The position numbers and the translations under genes were made by a program. A stretch of 64,000 bases of DNA, from positions 78,975-142,974 of the forward strand of contig NZ_KB902735.1 of assembly GCF_000379605.1 (NCBI RefSeq), read 5' to 3'. Of this stretch, positions 1 through 8,426 are shown piece after piece (within the stretch, counting starts at the first letter, position 1; the number at the start of each line of letters is the position of its first letter). The notes beneath the pieces were generated by a model that had not been told where the DNA came from, did not search any database, and worked only from the letters and a program-made list of their open reading frames with translations. This stretch comes from Rhizobium giardinii bv. giardinii H152 (lineage in GTDB: Bacteria; Pseudomonadota; Alphaproteobacteria; Rhizobiales; Rhizobiaceae).

Positions 1-745
1 GCAGTTTCCCGGCCAAGGGCACATTCCATGCCGCCTGCTGGGTTTGGACATAGAGGCAGAAGCAGCAGGCCATGAAGTCCTGAACGGTCAGGCCATGGGT
101 CTTCCCGAAGTAATCTGCGCACTGGCCCTGACCATAGATGAAAGCATGGCGGTAGATGTTCGCCACGTTTTCCCAGCCGGTCTGCCATGGAAACTGCCGG
201 TGCGCGATGCGGTGGAACTCCCGCATGATGGTGTCGCCGGTAAGTTTCTTACTGTCTTGCTGCTCTACTGCCTTCAGCAGATTGATTGTATCGGCAAAAT
301 CGCTGAACTCCGTCGTGTTGATGGGCTTCTTCATGAAGTCCGGCACCACGTCCTTCCGCATGTTGAGCGTCAGTGTGATGATGCTCTCCATCTCCCATTT
401 GTAGGCCATGTATTTCGATTCCATATCCGTCGTCTCCACTTCGACGGGATGGCGAATAAGCCCCTTCGCCTGGGCGACGCGGTTGCTCTGGAGGGCATGG
501 ATGGCCCATACCATCAGCAGGACGCGGCGGTCATCGGTATCCGACAGGCGACGCAACAGGACTTCAATCGGCTTCGCCTTGGGGTGGTAGGCGTGCATGG
601 GGTTCTTGGGCATGGCCTTGGGTAGGGTTGGCCGGATGCGGGAGCCCCACCCGCGTACGGTTGGCACCCAATCGCGGTGGAAAAAGCCGTAGTGGGAAGT
701 CGAGCGCAGGTAGATATCCCGAATATCCGGAAGGACTTTAGTCAG
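1..745 (-). CDS. Partial hypothetical protein, C-terminal end beyond window
   Basis: The minus strand stays open from a stop at 811-809 to the window edge, giving at least 245 residues. I do not recognise the family. The protein is soluble-looking and rich in charged residues, Trp, His and Met, with a cluster C-C-F-C near the window edge and no membrane segment. No ATG or GTG lies at the head of the frame. A CTG at 745 has an AGGAAG ribosome site 7 bases upstream and overlaps the end of the upstream gene (738-986), suggesting translational coupling; a GTG about 75 bases further in, or an ATG near 616, are alternatives. The start is therefore unsure, but the coding frame is convincing because it continues without a stop and reads as normal protein. 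Confidence 0.6.
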   Translation of the reverse strand, partial: MTKVLPDIRDIYLRSTSHYGFFHRDWVPTVRGWGSRIRPTLPKAMPKNPMHAYHPKAKPIEVLLRRLSDTDDRRVLLMVWAIHALQSNRVAQAKGLIRHPVEVETTDMESKYMAYKWEMESIITLTLNMRKDVVPDFMKKPINTTEFSDFADTINLLKAVEQQDSKKLTGDTIMREFHRIAHRQFPWQTGWENVANIYRHAFIYGQGQCADYFGKTHGLTVQDFMACCFCLYVQTQQAAWNVPLAGKL

Positions 746-986
746 TGGCGCGCTTCCTGTAGTGGGACACGCGATCCTCCGTGACAGTGACGCTGAGGAG
801 GTATTCGTTCATGGCAATGTGGTTGTCGACCCGCTCCATAATGGTGCCGATGGCCTCGGTCGCGGGGAAGGTCCACGTTTTGCGGGTCTGGTACAGTTTG
901 TAGAGCTGCGAGCCGTCCTGCGGGTTCAGGCCGTCCTCGTCGCGGTTCATGATATCGGCGGTAACGACGTAATTCTTTTCGGTCAT
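738..986 (-). CDS. Hypothetical protein, 82 aa
   Basis: Small acidic protein of unknown family, preceded by a good ribosome site (GAGGAG, 6 bases before ATG). It is the first gene of a two-gene minus-strand unit: its last codons overlap the probable CTG start of the next gene, so the two are probably co-translated. No signal peptide, membrane segment or metal motif is visible. It is transcribed divergently from the MYG1 gene with about 160 bp between. Both genes look less GC-rich than the following ones, which fits an acquired cassette, but this is only an impression by eye. Confidence 0.6.
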   Translation of the reverse strand: MTEKNYVVTADIMNRDEDGLNPQDGSQLYKLYQTRKTWTFPATEAIGTIMERVDNHIAMNEYLLSVTVTEDRVSHYRKRATD

Positions 987-1145
987 GTCTGCTCCTCGAT
1001 TTCAGCGCTCCAAAGTAGCAGATTCGGCCAAATTCAATCCAGTCGGGATCCACCGCCCACGCAAAAGACGGGTTGAGCTGCCCTCCCGCGATGGCTATGT
1101 GGTGCATCTCAAGCGAACCTCGCAAGCAACAAGGCGTATCCAGGC

Positions 1146-2096
1146 ATGATCCCAGAATTCCTCGTCACCCATTCCGGTGGCTTCCATGCCGACGAACTGT
1201 TGTCGAGCGTCGTCCTTACCCGGCTTTTCCCGCAGGCGCGCATCACCCGCAGCCGGGCGCCGGAATGGCTCGCACCCGGTCCGGACCGCATCATCTACGA
1301 TGTCGGCGGCGCCTATGATCCTGATGCCCGCATCTTCGATCATCACCAGCGCGGTGCGCCGCTGCGCGACGACGGCCAGCCCTACAGTTCGTTCGGATTG
1401 ATCTGGAAGCACTTTGGCCGCGACTATCTCGCCGCTTCCGGCGTTCCGCAAGCGCATGTCGAGACGATCCATGGCTCTTTCGATACGAGCTTCGTGCTGC
1501 CGGTCGATCTGGTGGACAACGGGGCGCTCAGCCCCGCCGTTGCCGGAAAGCTGGCGGGGCTCACCTTGCCTGCGCTGCTGGAAACCCTGAAGCCCGTTTT
1601 CGACGAGACCGATCCTGAAGCCGACGATCGTGCTTTCCACGCGGCATTGGCCGCAGCCCGCAGTTTTGTCGAGGCAAGGATCGCCCAAAGTGCTGCCAAG
1701 CTGCGGGCCGAGGCGCTGGTGAACCAGGCCATCGTCGATGCGGGCGAAGCGCGTATCCTGGAACTGCCGATGGGAATGCCGTTCCGTCCCGCCATCGTCA
1801 AGGCGGGCGCCGATCACCTGCTGTTCGTCGTCCATCCGCGCGACAGGGATTGGTGCCTGACCACCATCCGCCGCGCCGACGAAGGCTTTGAGGTGCGGGC
1901 CGATCTGCCGGCCGCCTGGGCCGGGTTGACCAATGGTGATCTGGAGGCAGCCTGCGGGGTGAAGGGGGCGAGCTTCTGCCATAACGGCCGCTTCGTTGCC
2001 GCCGCCCGAACCCGCGAGGCTGCTCTTGCGATGGCCGAACTGGCGGTGAACGAGGCTGTTTCGGCTGGTTCCGCTGCCGCGGCGGCGGCCGAATAA
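1146..2096 (+). CDS. MYG1 family (UPF0160) metal-dependent hydrolase
   Basis: A 316-residue protein of the MYG1/UPF0160 family, which belongs to the DHH phosphoesterase-like hydrolases; the eukaryotic member is a 3'-5' RNA exonuclease. The N terminus has the family pattern THSGGFHADE (residues 7-16), followed by YDVGG-Y and FDHHQ, whose Asp and His residues are the expected metal ligands. The length is normal for the family and the end is Ala-rich. It stands alone, with the next gene convergent. The bacterial role is unknown, so nuclease activity is inferred from the family. Confidence 0.88.
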   Translation: MIPEFLVTHSGGFHADELLSSVVLTRLFPQARITRSRAPEWLAPGPDRIIYDVGGAYDPDARIFDHHQRGAPLRDDGQPYSSFGLIWKHFGRDYLAASGVPQAHVETIHGSFDTSFVLPVDLVDNGALSPAVAGKLAGLTLPALLETLKPVFDETDPEADDRAFHAALAAARSFVEARIAQSAAKLRAEALVNQAIVDAGEARILELPMGMPFRPAIVKAGADHLLFVVHPRDRDWCLTTIRRADEGFEVRADLPAAWAGLTNGDLEAACGVKGASFCHNGRFVAAARTREAALAMAELAVNEAVSAGSAAAAAAE

Positions 2097-2118
2097 CGAG
2101 TGCCGGCAAGCGCCGCGG

Positions 2119-2931
2119 CTACTTCGCCTCCGCCACCGGCGCCGCGCCATCCGTCGTCAGCGCAAACTGCTTCATCTCCTGCGGCGTCAGATAGTAGAGC
2201 CGGTCCGGCGGCGTCTCGAGTGCGTGCAGCCAGACACCGGACTTGACGCCCATTTGCTCCAGATGGCGGCTGACGTCGGCGGTCATCTTTTGCGCGTCGG
2301 ACATGGCGCGTTCGGCAGAGAGCTTTTCCGTCGAGCCGTTGAAGATCTGGTGGACGCCGACGACGGCGCCCTTGTCGGCCTCGCGCGTCACGCCGCCGGC
2401 CATGATGATCGGGCAGGAGGAGGCGCAGAGCGCGCCGCTGGCGACCTTGGTGCCGAGCTTCTTCTCGCGGATCAGTTTCGAGATGGCGAGCGCATCGCCG
2501 ACGGCGCCGCCGGGTGAATCGAGCAGCACGGTCTTCACATATTCGCCGCGCGCCGCGATCTCCTCGGCGAACCGACCGGCAGCGCCCGGGTCGATCGAAC
2601 CCTGTGCTGCGAGGATGCCGCCCGGCTGAAGCTCGAAGCGGATCGGCTGCTTGAGCGTCTGCGGGTCGGCGGTGACGTCGGATGGCGCATTCTGCGGCTC
2701 GCCATCGGTCAGCGCCGGCGGCAGCACGGGCGCGGCTTCCGGCTGCATCGGGTCGAAGCCGGGGAGGTCCCGGTTGGCGGCGCTGAGCTCGTTCCAGTCG
2801 ATGATGATGAAGACCACGGTGGTGGCGAGCAGCGCCTGGAAGGCATGGCGCATCAGCGTGCCGTCATCGGCGGAAAGCAGATAGGTCTTCAGCCGCTGGC
2901 CAAACCCTTCCAGCTGCGCGCGGGCGGTCAT
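2119..2931 (-). CDS. ClpP/crotonase-fold periplasmic protein with membrane anchor
   Basis: A 270-residue protein with one membrane segment near residues 30-45 and a ClpP-like domain behind it. The segment LLDSPGGAVGDA corresponds to the ClpP oxyanion region, and CASSCPIIMAGG carries the candidate nucleophilic Ser. The Cys residues around that Ser are typical of the predicted periplasmic COG3904-type proteins. I chose the ATG at 2931 because the open frame upstream is only the shadow of the preceding gene. It follows the 2945-4225 membrane protein by 13 bases and is almost certainly co-transcribed with it. The protease role is inferred from fold motifs; the substrate is unknown. Confidence 0.75.
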   Translation of the reverse strand: MTARAQLEGFGQRLKTYLLSADDGTLMRHAFQALLATTVVFIIIDWNELSAANRDLPGFDPMQPEAAPVLPPALTDGEPQNAPSDVTADPQTLKQPIRFELQPGGILAAQGSIDPGAAGRFAEEIAARGEYVKTVLLDSPGGAVGDALAISKLIREKKLGTKVASGALCASSCPIIMAGGVTREADKGAVVGVHQIFNGSTEKLSAERAMSDAQKMTADVSRHLEQMGVKSGVWLHALETPPDRLYYLTPQEMKQFALTTDGAAPVAEAK

Positions 2932-2944
2932 GGTCGGGGTCCCT

Positions 2945-4225
2945 TCATTTGCGAGGGCCCTTGCCGGAGAGGTCGAAGCTGGCGATGTTGGACTGCTCCT
3001 TCGCCTCGGCCTCGGCAAGCGCGGCATCGATATCGACGCCGCTTGACTGCAAGGCCCTCTGCACCTGCAGCGCCTCCAGCAGCTCGGCCGCGGTGATGCG
3101 CTCGGCAAAGGGCAGCTTCTGCTCCTGCCGCCGCAACGCGCCGTGGGCGATCGACAGCATGAAGACGAGGACGGCGGGCAAGAGATCGATGGCGATAGCG
3201 CCGGCCCAGCTCGGAATGAAATCCGAGGCATAACGCAGCACGGCGGCGGCCGACGAGAGCGGCACGAAGCGGCGTTCGCCGACCGGCTCGCGCGTCAGGA
3301 TCTGGTCGGCGGCTTCCGACAGGACTTTCGACTGGGCGGCAACCGAGGTGCGGATGGTTTCCATCACCTGGTCCTGCCGGTTGGCGAGATCGGCCTCGGC
3401 GCCGCTGGCGACCGGGGCGATGAAGCCGAGCGACAGGTCTTCCGCTGCCCGCTTGACGGAGGCGGCGATCGAGGTCTGCTCCAGCGAGGTGATGGTGCCG
3501 GTCAATGCCACGGCTTCGGCCGCGAACTGCTCGGCGCGCGGATCGATCGCGCCGGGTGCCGAAACCAGCGTGCGCATGGTGGCAAGATGGGCGCGCCCTT
3601 CGTCGAACAGCGAGGTGACGCGTTCGCGCGAGGCGGTGATGCCGGTTTCGAGCTCCTTCAGCTGCGCCGCCATCTGCCCGAGCAGCTGGACGACGCTGCC
3701 GGCGCCGGTCGTGCCGGTCAGCGCGCCGCTTTCCCGCTCCTGGTCCGACAGGCGCTGGAAGCGCTCGGAGGTGCGCTGGATGTCGGGAAGCAGGCTCTGG
3801 GCGGCAAGGGCATTCTGGTGCGCCCTGTCGAGATCGGCGGTGTAGTCCTCGACCGTTTCGGCGAGATGCTGTTCGAGCGCCGCGGAGCCGGCAAGCGCGG
3901 CGGCGTTCAGCCAGCTCGCCATGGCGATGATCATCACGCAGCCGAGCGCCATGATGCCGAGCATTGCGGTGCGCGCCGAGGCGCCGGTGACATGCGGGTA
4001 GAACCGCGCCATATAGGTCCAGAAGGCGTAGATGGCGACGGAGACGGCGCTGGAATAGATCAGCGCCGCGAAGAAGACGGCAGTCGCCGAACCATCGAGA
4101 ATGGAGCGAACCCCGAGATAGGTGTAGACACCCGACGCCAGCGCCAGAACGGCCAGCGCAAAGCGCGTCATGGTTTCGACGGAATCGATGCCGTCCTGCA
4201 AGCGATGAGATGCGCCAAGTGCCAT
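2945..4225 (-). CDS. Membrane protein with long periplasmic coiled-coil region
   Basis: A 426-residue protein, family not recognised. It has three predicted membrane segments in the first 120 residues, a long Ala/Glu/Gln-rich stretch (about 120-330) likely to be helical coiled coil, a fourth membrane segment near 350 (WAGAIAIDLLPAVLVFML), and a cytoplasmic tail of about 70 residues. The ATG at 4225 has GGAG 9 bases upstream and is preferred over an earlier in-frame ATG at 4255. It is the first gene of a two-gene unit with the ClpP-like protein, suggesting the two work together at the membrane, perhaps as a scaffold and its peptidase (inference). Confidence 0.7.
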   Translation of the reverse strand: MALGASHRLQDGIDSVETMTRFALAVLALASGVYTYLGVRSILDGSATAVFFAALIYSSAVSVAIYAFWTYMARFYPHVTGASARTAMLGIMALGCVMIIAMASWLNAAALAGSAALEQHLAETVEDYTADLDRAHQNALAAQSLLPDIQRTSERFQRLSDQERESGALTGTTGAGSVVQLLGQMAAQLKELETGITASRERVTSLFDEGRAHLATMRTLVSAPGAIDPRAEQFAAEAVALTGTITSLEQTSIAASVKRAAEDLSLGFIAPVASGAEADLANRQDQVMETIRTSVAAQSKVLSEAADQILTREPVGERRFVPLSSAAAVLRYASDFIPSWAGAIAIDLLPAVLVFMLSIAHGALRRQEQKLPFAERITAAELLEALQVQRALQSSGVDIDAALAEAEAKEQSNIASFDLSGKGPRK

Positions 4226-4319
4226 GGAGTTTCTCCGGCTGGTTTGGCCTAACAAACCCTTAAAATACCGGCGAAATCAAGGCTGGAGCCGCGTCTCCCC
4301 CGGCACCCCGGGCTGGCGA

Positions 4320-4826
4320 TCAGGCTGGCAGCGCCGCGTTGCCTGGCCGGCGATGAATCGTCCACGCCTGCAGACAGATGCCGATCAGGAAGATCACCGC
4401 CCAGATCGCCGTAACGGTCTGAACCGGCGCCGATTCCGGTCCGCTGCCGATCGGGTTTGCCGGCGGCACGCGCGACAGTGTCTCGTTGATCGCCGGCACC
4501 AGCAGCAGGAAGAAGGTGAACGACATCGACAGCGCCTGCAGATAGCGGTTGAGGCGGCCGAACCAGCCGAGCCTGGCGATGATCAGCGAGAAGACGACGG
4601 AGAGGATCGCAAGGATGCCGATCGCATGCCCGGCATTGAAGCCGCCTGTGCTCGACAGCCCGAAGGAGGTGAGGGCCGAAAGCACCAGCGTGATGACATA
4701 GATCCGCCCGGAATCGGTTTTCGGGCGGATCGCCCCGTATTTGGAAAAGCCATAGAGGCCGGCGACAACAGGCACGACGCTGATGACGGTATGGATGATG
4801 CCGAGAGTGGACAAGGGATTGGCCAT
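4320..4826 (-). CDS. Small integral membrane protein, four helices
   Basis: A 168-residue hydrophobic protein of unknown function. Four membrane helices are visible at about 8-28, 43-63, 68-88 and 98-118, then a Pro/Gly-rich loop and a fifth segment near 135-155. The ATG at 4826 has GAGGA 7 bases upstream; the long open frame before it does not read as part of the same protein. It lies about 95 bp downstream of the 2945-4225 gene's start on the same strand, so it may share regulation with that pair but could also have its own promoter. Confidence 0.65.
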   Translation of the reverse strand: MANPLSTLGIIHTVISVVPVVAGLYGFSKYGAIRPKTDSGRIYVITLVLSALTSFGLSSTGGFNAGHAIGILAILSVVFSLIIARLGWFGRLNRYLQALSMSFTFFLLLVPAINETLSRVPPANPIGSGPESAPVQTVTAIWAVIFLIGICLQAWTIHRRPGNAALPA

Positions 4827-5329
4827 GGAAATTCCTCTTGCGCGATTGAACGATCTTCGTACGCTGAATGAAATATGCAGACCTGAAAACGCCTGGCGCC
4901 GGGATATCGCGCATCGAAGCGCTGCCAGCCGGGCCGCATAGAACTTATACGGCCCAGGCGTTTGCGCAATCGAAATTAAGGCACTACCCGCGCAAATTGG
5001 TCGTGCGCCGGCCATGGTTTCCGACCAGCTTCGCGGCAGACCGAAGGACACCGTGACGAGCGCCGCCTTCACCCATTGCCGGTCGGCCGGCGAAAGCGGC
5101 AGGATCGGTCGCGGCAGGTCGAAGTTGCTGAGGTCGGTCGGTTGCGTTCCGGTGCGATGGCGCGGCATGGAACAATCAAGCGCGAGAAGTATTTTCCATG
5201 CCTGTAGCGAAATTTGGCATGGCGGCGGTTGCCTGTTTCAGCGGTGGTCCCTATGTTCCGCCTCACCGATTTCTTTCATGAATTCCAACCCGGCTTTCAT
5301 GGACCCCGCCACGAAGAGGAGATACCATC
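4827..5329. other. Intergenic region upstream of sodB
   Basis: About 500 bp without a convincing intact gene. On the minus strand, around 5040-5150, the translation reads like the C-terminal end of a dihydrodipicolinate synthase family protein (FDLPRPILPLSPADR) but has no body, so it is at best a gene relic. The region must also hold the promoters of sodB and of the minus-strand membrane protein; I could not place them. Confidence 0.4.
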
Positions 5330-5929
5330 ATGGCTTTCGAATTGCCGAACCTGCCTTACGACTACGACGCGCTTGCGCCGTACATGTCGCGCGAAACGCT
5401 CGAATATCACCACGACAAGCACCACCTCGCTTACGTGACCAACGGCAACAAGCTTGCCGAGGAAGCCGGTCTCTCCGGTCTGTCGCTGGAAGAAATCGTC
5501 AAGAAGTCCTACGGCACCAACCAGCCGCTGTTCAACAATGCCGGGCAGCACTACAACCACGTGCATTTCTGGAAATGGATGAAGAAGGGCGGCGGCGGCA
5601 CCGCGCTTCCGGCCAAGCTCGACGCGGCCATCAAGTCCGATCTCGGCGGCTACGACAAGTTCCGCGCCGATTTCATCGCAGCCGGCACCGGCCAGTTCGG
5701 CTCGGGCTGGGCCTGGCTCTCGGTCAAGAACGGCAAGCTTGAAATCTCCAAGACCCCGAACGGCGAAAACCCGCTGGTCCATGGCGCGTCGCCGATCCTC
5801 GGCGTCGATGTCTGGGAACATTCCTACTACATCGATTACCGCAACGCCCGTCCGAAGTACCTCGAAGCCTTCGTCGACAGCCTGATCAACTGGGACTACG
5901 TGCTCGAGCTCTACGAAGCCGCCGCATAA
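5330..5929 (+). CDS. sodB: Superoxide dismutase, Fe/Mn type
   Basis: Converts superoxide to hydrogen peroxide and oxygen. The 199-residue protein has the full Fe/Mn SOD fold, with metal ligands His27, His74, Asp160 and His164 (in GVDVWEH). The signature region DVWEHSYYIDYRN is intact, and the length is normal for a cytosolic dimeric enzyme. A strong ribosome site (GAGGAG) precedes the ATG, and a good terminator follows within 30 bases, so the gene is a single-gene unit. Fe versus Mn use cannot be settled from sequence by eye. There is no signal peptide. Confidence 0.96.
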   Translation: MAFELPNLPYDYDALAPYMSRETLEYHHDKHHLAYVTNGNKLAEEAGLSGLSLEEIVKKSYGTNQPLFNNAGQHYNHVHFWKWMKKGGGGTALPAKLDAAIKSDLGGYDKFRADFIAAGTGQFGSGWAWLSVKNGKLEISKTPNGENPLVHGASPILGVDVWEHSYYIDYRNARPKYLEAFVDSLINWDYVLELYEAAA

Positions 5930-5953
5930 GTTTTCCGGTTACAACGGACACGA

Positions 5954-5978
5954 AACCCGGCAGCGATGCCGGGTTTTT
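5954..5978 (+). terminator. Intrinsic terminator of sodB
   Basis: A perfect GC-rich stem (AACCCGGCA, loop GCGA, TGCCGGGTT) followed by a run of T. It lies 25 bases after the sodB stop. Confidence 0.9.
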
Positions 5979-6017
5979 TTGTACGGCGCTGCACATCTTC
6001 TACGCCACGCTCCTTTG

Positions 6018-6131
6018 CACCTCACCCTGACCCTCTCCCCGCAGGCGGGGAGAGGGGATGACGGAGGATGCCGCTTGTTCCTTCTCCCCGTCAAAACGGG
6101 GAGAAGGTGCCCGGCAGGGCGGATGAGGGGC
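6018..6131. repeat. Rhizobial palindromic intergenic repeat, copy 1
   Basis: Two nested hairpins: CCTCTCCCCGC/GCGGGGAGAGG, then CCTTCTCCCCGT/ACGGGGAGAAGG, ending GGCGGATGAGGGG. This is the same element type as at 14791, 15750 and 31945 (RIME-like). It sits between the convergent sodB and alpha/beta hydrolase genes. Confidence 0.8.
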
Positions 6132-6201
6132 AGCGACAATGAGCGACAATGATTGTGTGTTTAGGCAGCAAGGCCGCCTTAAACACTGTGACGAGGCTTC
6201 A

Positions 6202-6750
6202 TCAGCGGCGCGGCGCCGCAAGCCCGGTGGCGAACGCCGTCAGAAGGTTCATGCCATGCGGCCAGTCGCCGAGCCCGCTTTGACCGTTGACGTGGCCGGC
6301 CGCGCCGATATCGACGAGGCCGCTCCCCCACGCCTCGGCCCGTTCTCTCGCATAGCGCGGGGTACCAAATGGATCGTTGCTGCTGGCAACGATCAACGAC
6401 GGCATGCGCAACGGACCGGCGGGCGGATCGATGAAGTCGCATGCCTCCTGCGGGAAGGCTTGCGTGCGGGGATCGGGAACCGCGACCAGAAACGCTCCGG
6501 CGACGGGCAGAGCCGATGCCTGCTGCCAGTGCGCGACGAGCAGGCAGGCGAGACTGTGCGCCACCAGCAAGGGCGGGGCCGGCGACAGCTCGACCTCGCG
6601 CTCCAGCGCAGCGATCCAGTCGTTGCGGTCCGGACGGTCCCAGTCCGATGGCCGGAAGCGCCGCATCCGCGGATGCGTCTTTTCCCAATGCGTTTGCCAA
6701 TGGCTTTCGCCCGATCCGCCGATTCCCGGCAGGATGATGATGTCCGTCAT
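6202..6750 (-). CDS. RBBP9/YdeN family alpha/beta hydrolase
   Basis: A 182-residue serine hydrolase of the RBBP9/YdeN family. The start reads as the family hallmark ILPGIGGSGESHWQTHWE; the nucleophile is the Ser in VAHSLAC (about residue 78), and the C-terminal AGHVN supplies the catalytic His, with an Asp in SSNDPFG. The natural substrate of the family is not known. The ATG at 6750 has GGAGA just upstream. It is divergent from the Lrp-type regulator at 6862, with 110 bp between, so that regulator may control it. Confidence 0.88.
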   Translation of the reverse strand: MTDIIILPGIGGSGESHWQTHWEKTHPRMRRFRPSDWDRPDRNDWIAALEREVELSPAPPLLVAHSLACLLVAHWQQASALPVAGAFLVAVPDPRTQAFPQEACDFIDPPAGPLRMPSLIVASSNDPFGTPRYARERAEAWGSGLVDIGAAGHVNGQSGLGDWPHGMNLLTAFATGLAAPRR

Positions 6751-6861
6751 GGTCTCTCCGTGAAATGTCTGCGATTTTGCGAGGATGATGGACACGCGGC
6801 CGGTTTTGAATGAGAACTCATCGGAAAACGCTGCCGATTGCCGATGGATTGAAGGTGAAAC

Positions 6862-7338
6862 ATGGGAACTGCCGAAACGGACCGGTCCGGGCTCGATCCG
6901 ACCGATATCGCCATCATCGAAGTGATGCAGGAAAACGGGCGCATCGCGATTTCGGAACTGGGGCGCCGGGTCGGGCTCTCCCAGCCCGCGACATCGGAGC
7001 GGGTCAAGCGGCTGGAGGAGAAGGGCATCATCTGCGGCTACGCGGCGCGCATCGACGCTGCGGCGCTCGGGCTCGGGATGATGGCGGTCGTTCGCCTGCG
7101 CACGACGCATGAGCATATCCGCGCCTGCCTCAAGCTGTTTTCCGAAATGCCGCACGTCATGGAGGTTCTGCGCCTCACCGGCGAGGATTGCTTTCTCCTG
7201 AAGGTGCTGGTTCCGACGCCGGGGGAACTGGAGACGATCGTCGACACGATCGCCCGATACGGAGCGGTGACGACGTCGCTTGTCCTGCGCAGCGAACCGC
7301 CGAAAGCGATCGGCCGCGCCTTGCTGCAAAGGCTTTGA
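6862..7338 (+). CDS. Lrp/AsnC family transcriptional regulator
   Basis: A 158-residue regulator: N-terminal winged helix-turn-helix (about 10-60, with SELGRRVGLSQPATSERVKRL) and a C-terminal RAM ligand-binding domain (about 70-150). The length is typical of Lrp/AsnC proteins, which form dimers and octamers and usually sense amino acids. It is transcribed away from the adjacent hydrolase gene, the usual arrangement for a local regulator, but the ligand cannot be read from the sequence. Confidence 0.92.
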   Translation: MGTAETDRSGLDPTDIAIIEVMQENGRIAISELGRRVGLSQPATSERVKRLEEKGIICGYAARIDAAALGLGMMAVVRLRTTHEHIRACLKLFSEMPHVMEVLRLTGEDCFLLKVLVPTPGELETIVDTIARYGAVTTSLVLRSEPPKAIGRALLQRL

Positions 7339-7568
7339 GACGAGCCACGCATTTCAGCGCGGGTATTGACCGAGCACGAGAGGCGCCTTTCAGAACCGCT
7401 CCGACCCGAGCGCAGCAAGGGCTTGCATTGCGGCTTGGCAGCCTATACACGTAATAAGTGCAAACTTTTGATGCGGTGCAGCGACGAAGTTGCTTGACGC
7501 GGCAGGCTTTTGGCAGTTCCATCGCAACTGATCTGCTGGACCAACCAGTGGGTCAGTTGGAGACGCCG

Positions 7569-8297
7569 ATGGAAGGCAGCCCAATACTCACCCAGATGCC
7601 GAAGGTCGGGCAGAGCCTGGATCGACGCACGACGCGCGACGTCATCGTCGAGAAGCTGATGGTGCTGATCGCCACCAACATGCTGCGCCCCGGCGACGTG
7701 CTGCCCGGCGAGCGCGAACTCGCCAATGTGCTTCATGTCAGCAGGGAGACGGTGCGCGGCGCCATCCAGACGCTTGCCGCGCGCGGCATCGTCGAGGTGT
7801 CCCAGGGCAGCCGCACGCGCGTCTGCAACGTCGATCTCAGCCATCTCACCGTTACCATCGCTTCGCCGAGCGCCATCGACAGCTACGATCTCGAGGACGT
7901 TCACGCGGCCCGGCTGCATATCGAGCTGAAGGTCGTCGGCGATGCGGCCGAGAGGGTTGGCGACGACACGATGAGCAAGCTCAGGAGCCTGCTCGACGCG
8001 CAGAAGCTCTGTGGCGACGACGCCATGCGCTTCCTGATCTGTGACCGCGAATTCCATGTGGCGATCTACCGGGCCTGCGGCAATCCGCTGCTCTCCGATT
8101 TCGTCACCGATCTCTACACCTACATGATGAACTACCGGCGCAGCGCCATGTCACGGCCGGGCGCCATAGACGCGAGTTACGACGACCACGTCGAGATCGT
8201 CGAGGCGCTTGCCCGGCGTGACCGGGAAGCGGTGGTTGCCGCATTTCGCCAGCACCTCACCCGGATCTACGACACGACGAAGGAACTGCTGACCTGA
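7569..8297 (+). CDS. GntR/FadR family regulator of the sugar-acid operon
   Basis: A FadR-subfamily repressor: GntR winged helix near residues 15-80 (PGDVLPGERELANVLHVSRETVRGAIQTLAARGIVEV) and an all-helical FCD ligand domain behind it, with metal-site residues of the D-x3-H type seen as DREFHVAI and DDHVEIVEA. I chose ATG 7569 (242 aa), preceded by TTGGAG, over a GTG at 7458 that lacks a ribosome site. It is followed in the same direction by denD and the ABC transporter and most likely controls them; D-erythronate or a related acid is a plausible effector (inference). Confidence 0.88.
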   Translation: MEGSPILTQMPKVGQSLDRRTTRDVIVEKLMVLIATNMLRPGDVLPGERELANVLHVSRETVRGAIQTLAARGIVEVSQGSRTRVCNVDLSHLTVTIASPSAIDSYDLEDVHAARLHIELKVVGDAAERVGDDTMSKLRSLLDAQKLCGDDAMRFLICDREFHVAIYRACGNPLLSDFVTDLYTYMMNYRRSAMSRPGAIDASYDDHVEIVEALARRDREAVVAAFRQHLTRIYDTTKELLT

Positions 8298-8426
8298 GGG
8301 AGCAATCGAGGGAAAAGAACAACAGCGGGACGGCCGGCTGATCCGGCTGTGCAGTGATTTCAAAAGGCAGCGTCCTTTGCGCGTACGCGTGGCGCTGGCG
8401 GGCGGCTGACAGGGAGATTGCCGAGA

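Noticed and set aside
44..625. 193-codon plus-strand frame at the left edge
   Set aside because: It lies antisense to a continuous minus-strand coding frame that reads more like protein and continues through the edge.
742..1125. 127-codon minus-strand frame overlapping the 82-residue gene
   Set aside because: The part overlapping 742-986 is out of frame with the better-supported gene, and the N-terminal part has no ribosome site.
6018..6131. Repeat hairpins as simple terminators
   Set aside because: They lack T runs, and the same sequence occurs at several unrelated sites, so they are interspersed repeats, although they may also stop transcripts.
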